In this document: piece after piece, positions 57,709 to 64,000 of the stretch | Position numbering within the stretch: position 1 is the first letter of the stretch | Layout: the number at the start of each line of letters is the position of its first letter | DNA from: Eubacteriales bacterium | GTDB taxonomy: Bacteria > Bacillota > Clostridia > Lachnospirales > Lachnospiraceae | NCBI GenBank assembly: GCA_030533385.1 | Contig: JAUNJG010000004.1 | Location: forward strand, 1-64,000 | Reading direction: 5' to 3' | DNA length: 64,000 bases | Notes under the pieces: model-generated | What the model was told of the DNA's origin: nothing | What the model saw: only the letters and a program-made list of their open reading frames with translations | Database searches by the model: none | Position numbers and translations under genes: made by a program

Positions 57709-60237
57709 ATGAACAAAGCAGATAAGTTCGACAGGAGAATTAAAATTTTCTTTTTTCTGAGCTGTGCCATGCTCTTTGTATTTTTTCTTTATGGAAGAAT
57801 TTGTCTGCCCCAGAGAAATTTATTTTCCGTGGAGAAGGCAAAACCCTATGAAGGAGAGTGGGTGCAGATCGGCAAAGACGGAAGCCGGGCGGAGAAAAAG
57901 CCTCCGTGCAGACTGGAAGGAGAGAGGGGGGAGGAGGTCGTCGTGGAGACGGTGCTTCCCGAATCTTTGACGGACAATACGGTGATGAGTTTTTATTCCC
58001 TGTATCAGGAGATGCATTTTTATGTTGGGGGAGAACACCGCTTTTCTTATGAAAAAGAAAAAAAGGCGTTTTTTTCTGAGTATCCGGTGAGAGGATTCAT
58101 TCCTCTTTTTTTGTCAGAGGAAGATGGGGGAAAGACTCTGCGCATCAAGATAACCGGATGGGGCGGGCATGATGCCGGAAAATTTTACGATGTTTACATG
58201 GGGACGATGGACCAGGTGATTTTGCGCGTCGCGGGGAATCATATCGGGAAAGTTGTGATGACCTTTGTGTTCCTGGTGATTTTTTCGCTGACGGGGGTGG
58301 CTACCATCGTGTTTGGCAATATGATACATCGAAGACTGTCCATGGTCTGGCTTTGTGTGGGGATCTGTCTTTTGATGGTCTGGACGTTGGCAGATTCTTA
58401 TATGCGGCAATTTTTCCCGGTGAATGACACCGTTTTGGTGAGCATCGCCTATCTGGTGGTGATGCTGGTGCCCATCGCATTTTGCCTGTATTTGGACGGT
58501 ATCCAAAGACAGCGCTATCACGGCATATACCGCAAGTTGGAGATGGCCTCCGCATTGGCCTTTGTGGTGTTTTTTTCTCTGAATCTGCTGGGTGTGGATT
58601 TCATTGAGATGAGTTCCTGGGTCTATTATTTCTTGTTGGGTGCCATTGCGGTTTTTGGCATCAATCTCATCCGGGATCTGGTGAATCGACATATCAAAGA
58701 GTATCGGTATGTGGCAGCGGGAATGATTATGACATTTTTCTGCGGTATGATAGAAATTTTTCTTCTGCTCGGCCACATCAACAAGATGAGGCAGATAGGA
58801 CTGTTTTCTTCCCAGCTGTTTTTCCTTCTCATGGCCTGTGTTCAGACCATCACGGATGTCCGCCGTTCCATGGAGTTGGAGAGCGAGAAGGCCAAGGAGG
58901 CAGACCAGGCGAGAGAGGAACTGACTTCGGCCCTGTCGGAAGAACTGCTTCCGCTGATGAAGGAGTTGAACCGGGAAGTCAGACAGCTTCATCTTGAAAT
59001 CGGCAGAGAGAAGTCAGAAAAATTAGAGATGGAGATGGAGACGGTCATTTCTTTTTTTACTTCCATACGAGATTTGTCCGGTTTTCAGAAAAACGCAGAG
59101 TATGGAGAGAAAGATTGGTACGAGACGGAATCTTTCATGGAGAGTGTGGAATCTTTCCTGAAAATCCGCACGAAGGCGAAAGGGCTGGATTATGAGCTTG
59201 TCGTGGACGATGCGCTGCCCCGTCGTCTCTACGGAAATATGGAGTGTTATAAGTACATTTTCGTGAATCTGGTAGAGTATGCGGTGCAGCATACAAAAGA
59301 AGGATATGTGGTATGCAGCATCGGCGCAGAGCGAAAGGAAGGAAAGCTTTGTGCGAAACTGTCCGTGGCTTCCACGGGCAGCGGGCTGACCAGGGCGCTG
59401 GCAGATAGATTAGAAAACATGGAAGAAGAAATGTTTCGGGGCGGGGATATCCGTCTGTTTTCTGTCAGGCAGATGGTACGCCGCCAGGAGGGCATCCTGG
59501 AGATAGAGACAATGGAGGAAGAAGGTTTTTTGATTACCGTGCTGCTTCCTTATGCTTCTGCCGAGGGAGAGGACAGGGAGCTGGTGTATGCCGCTTCCAT
59601 GTGGGAGGAGGACGGCGAGAATGTCTCGCAGGGAGAAAAGGAACAGGAAGAAGAGCCGCCGACAGAGAGCCTGCCTGAGGAGAAGGAAGAAGAACGGCAG
59701 ATTGATGCTGATGTGGGCATTGTCTACTGTGGCGGAAATGAAGAAATGTATCTGGAGATTCTGGAAGCCTATATTAAGACGGGCAAAGAGTCCAAAGAAA
59801 AGCTTCGCTCTTTTGTGGAAAAAGAGGACTGGGAAAATTACCGCATTTTGATACACAGCATCAAGAGTACTTCTTTAAATATCGGGGCGAAGAAGCTTTC
59901 TGAGAAGGCAAAGGCCCAGGAGAAGGCGGCAAAGGAAGGACGATGGGAGGACATTCTTGTCGGTTTCGAGGAGCTGATGCAGCTTTATCACAGAGTTCTC
60001 TGGGAGGCGGAGGAGCTTTTGCCAAAAGAGTGGCTGGAAAAAATGGAAGAAGAGGAAGAAGATGGTCTTTCTAAGGTGGCCGCCTATCTGAATGATTACG
60101 AGATAGAGGCCGCCTTGGAGGAAATACAGGTTTTGAGAGAAAAAGGGCTTGTGGAAGAAGAAAAGCTGGATAAAATTCAGGAAGCGCTGGAAGACTTTGA
60201 TTATGAGGAAGCCCAGAGACTGCTTGACCAGCACTGA
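57709..60237 (+). CDS. 7TM sensor with degenerate kinase core and Hpt domain
   Basis: An 842-aa membrane protein. One helix (about 12-32) precedes an outside domain to about 165; seven helices follow (about 175-395), a 7TMR-DISM-like design. A helical segment and an ATPase-like fold (to about 610) lack an H-box, and the N-box reads NLVEYAVQHT with key Asn missing. After an acidic linker, an Hpt domain has His716 in IHSIKSTSLNIGA. The last ~70 residues form another helical bundle. Thus it likely receives and passes phosphoryl groups rather than making them. It lies between the two degV genes. Confidence 0.85.
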   Translation: MNKADKFDRRIKIFFFLSCAMLFVFFLYGRICLPQRNLFSVEKAKPYEGEWVQIGKDGSRAEKKPPCRLEGERGEEVVVETVLPESLTDNTVMSFYSLYQEMHFYVGGEHRFSYEKEKKAFFSEYPVRGFIPLFLSEEDGGKTLRIKITGWGGHDAGKFYDVYMGTMDQVILRVAGNHIGKVVMTFVFLVIFSLTGVATIVFGNMIHRRLSMVWLCVGICLLMVWTLADSYMRQFFPVNDTVLVSIAYLVVMLVPIAFCLYLDGIQRQRYHGIYRKLEMASALAFVVFFSLNLLGVDFIEMSSWVYYFLLGAIAVFGINLIRDLVNRHIKEYRYVAAGMIMTFFCGMIEIFLLLGHINKMRQIGLFSSQLFFLLMACVQTITDVRRSMELESEKAKEADQAREELTSALSEELLPLMKELNREVRQLHLEIGREKSEKLEMEMETVISFFTSIRDLSGFQKNAEYGEKDWYETESFMESVESFLKIRTKAKGLDYELVVDDALPRRLYGNMECYKYIFVNLVEYAVQHTKEGYVVCSIGAERKEGKLCAKLSVASTGSGLTRALADRLENMEEEMFRGGDIRLFSVRQMVRRQEGILEIETMEEEGFLITVLLPYASAEGEDRELVYAASMWEEDGENVSQGEKEQEEEPPTESLPEEKEEERQIDADVGIVYCGGNEEMYLEILEAYIKTGKESKEKLRSFVEKEDWENYRILIHSIKSTSLNIGAKKLSEKAKAQEKAAKEGRWEDILVGFEELMQLYHRVLWEAEELLPKEWLEKMEEEEEDGLSKVAAYLNDYEIEAALEEIQVLREKGLVEEEKLDKIQEALEDFDYEEAQRLLDQH

Positions 60238-60276
60238 TGCACCGGAACTTTTTCTGTCACAAATTTGGTATTTCAT

Positions 60277-60284
60277 GCTATAAT
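60277..60284 (+). promoter_or_regulatory. extended -10 promoter before the second degV
   Basis: TGCTATAAT is an extended -10 (TGnTATAAT), with TTTTGT following. The same TATGCTATAATTTTGT-like context occurs at 63508. It is 235 bases before degV; the leader contains a hairpin AATCGAG/CTCGATT near 60422. Confidence 0.5.
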
Positions 60285-60518
60285 TTTGTCTGACTGAACC
60301 GTCAGATGTGCCGAATGGAATGATTTTGCAACGCAGGTTTGCGGGAGCATCGTGTTTTTGTGAGGAGCCATCCGCCGAAGAAGGACGAAGGAGCGTGTTG
60401 CGTGAAATATCGGCACACCGGAATCGAGGGAGTTTTTCTGTCGTCTCGATTGTAAAATTGGATAGAAAAAAATCAGGACAAGCCGAGAGGAGATTAAGGA
60501 GAAGAAAGGATAAAAATT

Positions 60519-61382
60519 ATGGATAAAAAAATAGCATTTATTGCAGATTCCTGTGCAGATCTGCCCGGGGAGACACTAAAAAGAGAGGATGTGTTCGTCC
60601 TGCCTGTCACCGTGTCCTGTGAGGGAAAAGATTACCTGGATGGAAAGGACATCCACGCTGATAGAATTTATGAGCTGCAAAAAAAAGGAGAGCTGCCTTC
60701 CACCTCCCTGCCGTCGGGAGAGCAGGTGGAGACCCTTCTTCAAAGGGTAAAAGATGGGGGCTATGATAAGGCGGTGGTGATCACCATGTCCTCGGCCATC
60801 TCCGGCACATGGAATATGTGCAGACTGCTGTGCGGAGAGTACGTCGGGCTGGACTGTCTGGTGTTTGATTCCGGCATGGCCAGTCTGGCGGAAGGTGCGC
60901 TGTTGGTGGAGCTGATAGATGAGGTGGATGCGGGTCTGGTAGACTGGGAGGGGATTCCGGAACGCCTAAAAGAACTAAAAGAGAACACCCATCCTTATTT
61001 CGGGCTGGATACCCTGGAATTTTTACAGAAAAACGGGCGGATAGGAAAGGCGGCGGCGATGGCGGGCAATCTGCTGAATCTGATGCCGATTTTGTCCTTT
61101 GATGAAAAAGGGGTCATCACTCCGGTGGAGAAAGTAAGAGGAAAGAAGAAGCGCCTGCTTCATCTGAAAAATCATGCCGTCGAGATGGCAAAACAATACG
61201 GAAAATGCCGTCTGTATTTTGTGGACGGCGGATGCACGGAGATGGTGGAGGAACTGAAACAAAGTATTTTAAAAGAACTTGGGGAGGATGTCAAAACGAT
61301 GACTTCGCCTCTTGGCTGTGCGCTGGCAGTGCACCTTGGAGAAAATCTGGTGGGCGTCTGCGTGCAGGAGGTAAAAGAGTAA
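60519..61382 (+). CDS. DegV-family fatty-acid-binding protein, second copy
   Basis: A 287-aa DegV/FakB-like protein with standard features: FIADSCADLPGETL, STSLPSGEQ (phosphate/fatty-acid Ser), ITMSSAISGTWNMC, VFDSGMASLAEG and FLQKNGRIGKAAA. It has the regular GRI motif, unlike the first copy. It is well diverged from that copy and may bind a different acyl chain. It has its own extended -10 promoter and ribosome site (AAAGGAT). Confidence 0.93.
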   Translation: MDKKIAFIADSCADLPGETLKREDVFVLPVTVSCEGKDYLDGKDIHADRIYELQKKGELPSTSLPSGEQVETLLQRVKDGGYDKAVVITMSSAISGTWNMCRLLCGEYVGLDCLVFDSGMASLAEGALLVELIDEVDAGLVDWEGIPERLKELKENTHPYFGLDTLEFLQKNGRIGKAAAMAGNLLNLMPILSFDEKGVITPVEKVRGKKKRLLHLKNHAVEMAKQYGKCRLYFVDGGCTEMVEELKQSILKELGEDVKTMTSPLGCALAVHLGENLVGVCVQEVKE

Positions 61383-61464
61383 GGATTCATGGCAGGATGA
61401 AAAGCACTCTGTTGATGGGGGATAACATTGTCAATGTATTCATGTATTTTAGGAGGAATGTTGT

Positions 61465-61938
61465 ATGGGTAAAACATTAGTTGCGTATTTTAGTGCTACC
61501 GGGACTACGGCGAAAGTGGCAAAGAGACTGGCGGATGTCGTCGGGGCAGATTTGCATGAGATTGAGCCGGAGATACCGTACACTGCGGAAGATTTGAACT
61601 GGATGAACAAAAAAAGCCGAACCGGCGTGGAAATGGAAAATAAATCTTTCCGTCCGGCCATCAGAAACCGGGTAGAAGACATGGCGCAATATGATACGTT
61701 GTTTGTCGGCTTTCCTATATGGTGGTATGTGGCACCGACCATTATCAATACCTTTTTGGAGCAGTATGAGTGGAGGGGAACGAAAATTATCCCCTTCGCA
61801 ACATCGGGAAGCAGTGAGATTGAAAAGACCAACAGTGAGTTGGTTGGATCTTGTCCGGGGGCGGATTTGAGAGAAGGCAAACGGTTTAGCGCCGACGTGC
61901 GGCCGGAGAAACTGAAAGCGTGGGCGGACAGTTACTAA
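61465..61938 (+). CDS. flavodoxin
   Basis: A 157-aa flavodoxin. The FMN phosphate-binding loop is FSATGTTAKVAKRL (10-23), and FPIWWYVAPTIINTFLEQ (about 77-94) is the aromatic loop next to the isoalloxazine. It belongs to the flavodoxin-like group often found as an electron carrier or reductase partner. AGGAGG precedes the ATG. It lies 82 bases after degV and may share its transcript. Confidence 0.92.
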   Translation: MGKTLVAYFSATGTTAKVAKRLADVVGADLHEIEPEIPYTAEDLNWMNKKSRTGVEMENKSFRPAIRNRVEDMAQYDTLFVGFPIWWYVAPTIINTFLEQYEWRGTKIIPFATSGSSEIEKTNSELVGSCPGADLREGKRFSADVRPEKLKAWADSY

Positions 61939-62220
61939 AAGATTCAGGGAAGCCTGAGAGTCATGACGTGATGCCGCAATTGGGGGAGATTTTCTTCGTA
62001 AAAAAGTGCAGAAAAAATAATTTTTTTAACTTTTTTGTTTTTTGGGTAAAATGTATAATATATTAAGGGGAGAAATATTATATTTGTAAGGTCTGTGATG
62101 AAATTGAAAGATTTATTTCTGTTTATGACAAAAAAATAGGTTAACATTTCGCATAACTCATGGTAAAATGTACAGTAGTATGTATAATTATTGTTGATAC
62201 TAAAAAAGATTCTGGTTTTT
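61939..62220. other. AT-rich region before the diguanylate cyclase
   Basis: It contains GGTAAAATGTA twice (near 62045 and 62162), each followed by TATAAT (the second at 62183-62188), so tandem weak promoters are possible. No gene was found. Confidence 0.5.
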
Positions 62221-62227
62221 ATATTCG

Positions 62228-62307
62228 AGAACGTGCGGCGTTCTTGTGACGGCGTACAGGCTGGCACATGCTGACATCATGTCGGTCTGTGCGTCTGCTG
62301 TGCGCCG
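62228..62307 (+). promoter_or_regulatory. structured leader RNA upstream of a diguanylate cyclase gene
   Basis: Two adjacent structures: AGAACG/CGTTCT (62228-62244), and nested stems CGGCGTACAG/CTGTGCGCCG (62250-62307), GCACA/TGTGC and GACA/TGTC inside. They lie about 80 bases before the start codon and 40 after a TATAAT. They do not match the GEMM-I core of c-di-GMP riboswitches as far as can be seen. Regulatory function is a guess from structure and position. Confidence 0.5.
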
Positions 62308-62384
62308 AAGGTTTTAACCTCAGATTTTCCACAAAGTGAGAAGAAAGTGACCGGAAGTGTATGCGGAAAAGAAAGGAGAGGTAT

Positions 62385-63290
62385 ATGAAATGCGGAGAAA
62401 ATATTACAAAACATGATTTGTTATGCTATATCAAAGATTTAAAAATGGTATTTGACAGCGTGCGCATGGTGGATCCTTATGGACTTCAGGTGCTGGGCGA
62501 TGATTTGAAGGCGAGCAATCCCAACAATGCCTGCTATAAAGTGTGGAGCAGGAATTTAAGGTGCAGCAACTGCATCAGCCTGAAAGCACACATAGATTTT
62601 CGACGAAAAATTAAATATGAATTTGAGGGAGACAATGCTTTTTTTGTCGTTGCCATGCCGTTTCGATTGGTGGATGAAAATAACCGTATCGTCGTGGTGG
62701 AGATGATGAACGACGTGTCCGAGGAGATGCAGGTCAGAACGGTGGGCAGAGAGATCGTTGCCAAGACCATGAACGAGATTGACCACAAGCTTTACATGGA
62801 TTCCCTCACGAGGACGTTTAACCGCAGGTACTTTGATGACCATATGTTTATTTACCAGACAAAAAGGGCGCTGTCAAGAAAAATCGGATTTATCGTGTGG
62901 GACGTAAGAAAGTTCAAGGAGATTAACGACACCTATGGACATGCCGGAGGGGACAAAGTGCTGAGAAAGGTGGCGGAGATTATGCTGCTCAACACCCGGG
63001 ACGATGAGGCCGTGATTCGGATAGGAGGAGATGAGTTTCTCATTATCGTGCAGGGTTGCTCGGAAGAAGATTTGAGGAGGATGATAGAAAGAATCCGAGA
63101 AAAGATTGAAAATATGAACATGCCTGAAATGCCGGGACATTGCTTTAAAATCAACGTGGGATATTCCTATACGGATGGTTTTGATATGAGCTGCGAGATG
63201 ATTCAGGACATGATGCGGACTGCGGATAAGCAGATGTATAAAGATAAGGTGGAAAGCTACCGGGATGACCTGGAAGAGGCGGTCGTGTAG
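62385..63290 (+). CDS. diguanylate cyclase with N-terminal PAS-like sensor
   Basis: A 301-aa soluble protein. The first ~120 residues form a PAS-like domain with Cys residues (NACYKVW and RCSNCISLKAHIDF) that could bind a cofactor or sense redox. The GGDEF domain starts at DSLTRTFNRRYFDD and carries the intact motif IRIGGDEFLII (about 213-217 for GGDEF). No RxxD inhibition site is obvious. It would make c-di-GMP. The ATG at 62385 follows AAAGGAGAGG. It has a structured leader and is monocistronic, ending at a terminator. Confidence 0.93.
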   Translation: MKCGENITKHDLLCYIKDLKMVFDSVRMVDPYGLQVLGDDLKASNPNNACYKVWSRNLRCSNCISLKAHIDFRRKIKYEFEGDNAFFVVAMPFRLVDENNRIVVVEMMNDVSEEMQVRTVGREIVAKTMNEIDHKLYMDSLTRTFNRRYFDDHMFIYQTKRALSRKIGFIVWDVRKFKEINDTYGHAGGDKVLRKVAEIMLLNTRDDEAVIRIGGDEFLIIVQGCSEEDLRRMIERIREKIENMNMPEMPGHCFKINVGYSYTDGFDMSCEMIQDMMRTADKQMYKDKVESYRDDLEEAVV

Positions 63291-63357
63291 CAGCAAAAGA
63301 TAAAGTCGGTGCATACTTACGGTTTCCCATAGAATGATGAGGGCAGGCGCCCCGGGG

Positions 63358-63384
63358 AAAAGTCGTGAGGAACCGGCTTTTTTT
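63358..63384 (+). terminator. terminator of the diguanylate cyclase gene
   Basis: AAAGTCG pairs with CGGCTTT around TGAGGAAC (one G-T pair), followed by a run of seven or more T. Confidence 0.88.
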
Positions 63385-63507
63385 GTTGTGCGGCAATCAT
63401 GGAAAAAGTCTTGTTTTATTTTGTGCAAATATGATATATTCATAATAAAAATATAGGAAAACATTACACTTTTTACTAAAAAATTGTAGAAAATCCCGTG
63501 ATGTTAT

Positions 63508-63515
63508 GCTATAAT
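63508..63515 (+). promoter_or_regulatory. extended -10 promoter of the last gene
   Basis: TGCTATAAT is an extended -10, in a context (ATGCTATAATTTTGT) shared with 60277. The proposed start codon is 75 bases downstream. Confidence 0.55.
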
Positions 63516-63590
63516 TTTGTTGACAGTGCGATGGAGAAAAAGAAACAGTTTCGCACAAAGACAGGAGAAATATGAAAAAGAAGGAATGGT

Positions 63591-64000
63591 ATGGAAAAAG
63601 GAAGAAAGCAAGGAGCCGGCGGAATTAAAATAAAAAATGTTGCCTGGGCAGGTATGTCAGTTTGCATTGTCTTGATGCTGGTTACTTATCTGGGAATTTC
63701 CCGGGTGAAAGATAGCTATGAGCATCTGATGGATAGCAGCAGTTGCTGCGTGGAGGGATACCGGTGTGCAGTCAGCCTGGAGCGCTCTTCTGATTATCTG
63801 ACGGAGGAGGTCAGAATGTTCGTTTTGACGATGGAAGCGCAGCATATGTGGAATTACTTTGAGGAAGTTGACAGCCAAAACAGAGAAAAGACGGTAAAAC
63901 GACTGGGAGAAATCTGTGCGGAGGAAGACGGGGAGGCAGTCAGCCAGCTCAGAGCGGCTCTGGAAGAATCCAAGGAACTGGAAGAAAGAGAAGTACATGC
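63591..64000 (+). CDS. membrane sensor protein, 3' end beyond the window (partial)
   Basis: The first ~136 codons of a gene cut by the window edge. A Lys-rich start is followed by one membrane helix (VAWAGMSVCIVLMLVTYLGI, about 18-37) and an outside, mostly helical, charged domain (SYEHLMDSSSCCVEGYRC; LTEEVRMFVLTMEAQHMWNY). This is the layout of a helical-bundle sensor on a membrane receptor, such as a diguanylate cyclase or kinase, but the output domain is unseen. AAGGA lies 5 bases before the ATG; a short 18-codon frame from 63572 overlaps the start. Confidence 0.7.
   Translation, partial: MEKGRKQGAGGIKIKNVAWAGMSVCIVLMLVTYLGISRVKDSYEHLMDSSSCCVEGYRCAVSLERSSDYLTEEVRMFVLTMEAQHMWNYFEEVDSQNREKTVKRLGEICAEEDGEAVSQLRAALEESKELEEREVH

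Noticed and set aside
60290..60518. c-di-GMP riboswitch before the second degV or other signalling genes
   Set aside because: Searched by eye for the GEMM-I and GEMM-II conserved cores in all long leaders (46.1-46.4, 52.3-52.6, 60.2-60.5 and 62.2-62.4 kb); none is present in convincing form.

Overview
The window reads as an accessory-rich chromosomal segment of an anaerobic, gut-type Clostridia, most likely a Lachnospiraceae-like Firmicute. This rests on strong AGGAGG-type ribosome binding sites, sigma-A promoters, intrinsic terminators, MutS2, DegV, DUF554, a Bce-like regulator/transporter set, a DUF1537/PdxA2 acid-sugar operon and dense c-di-GMP genes. Species cannot be named from sequence reading alone. 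No rRNA, tRNA, CRISPR array, transposase or replication origin was recognised.

Left part (1-9.9 kb): a cysteine-nucleophile alpha/beta hydrolase, a Phd/RelE toxin-antitoxin (TA) pair between two copies of a short repeat, gene scraps, and an AlkD-type DNA-repair protein. Then comes a compact set built around NAD-derived ADP-ribose: RNA 2'-phosphotransferase KptA, a macro-domain protein with a helix-turn-helix-like tail, a VWA protein and an ADP-ribosylglycohydrolase. A palindromic repeat and an internally deleted second kptA follow, then a 1002-aa DUF262/DUF1524 (GmrSD-like) protein. It looks like a defence or RNA-repair island and is the best candidate here for a poorly described system.

9.9-20.5 kb: GNAT acetyltransferase and rhodanese; then a six-gene operon for four-carbon acid sugars (GarR/LtnD-like dehydrogenase, two DUF1537 kinases, PdxA2, GntP permease, DeoR regulator) with a shared candidate DeoR operator; then small flavin/redox genes and an MBL-fold hydrolase.

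20.5-30 kb: a two-component system with an FtsX-type ABC exporter and direct-repeat regulator boxes; an AbrB/PIN TA pair inserted between two copies of the permease gene tail; HicBA; an EamA transporter divergent from a LysR regulator.

30-46 kb: a 3-alpha-hydroxysteroid-dehydrogenase-like SDR with an NTF2-like partner; a MerR regulator with a textbook 19-bp-spacer target promoter driving MFS, M20 amidohydrolase and DUF554 genes; acylphosphatase and MutS2; a secreted GH5 cellulase with a CBM2-like tail; and an ABC uptake system with a DUF3798 lipoprotein.

46-64 kb: a signalling island. It holds a 1378-aa GGDEF/PAS/GAF/EAL protein, MarR plus a BilS-like flavodoxin, and a set able to form a phosphorelay (hybrid kinase, Hpt protein with a degenerate kinase core, REC-HD-GYP-GGDEF output) interleaved with two DegV fatty-acid-binding proteins. 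A flavodoxin, another diguanylate cyclase behind a structured leader, and a membrane protein cut by the window end follow. Several signalling genes have long, structured or poly-G upstream regions.

A dispersed palindromic repeat with core CAGGCGTGTTCGGATAC occurs four times (near 6.57, 20.51, 31.91 and 45.98 kb). All three TA pairs have a recognisable promoter overlapped by an inverted repeat. All calls are from reading the sequence; no database search was run.
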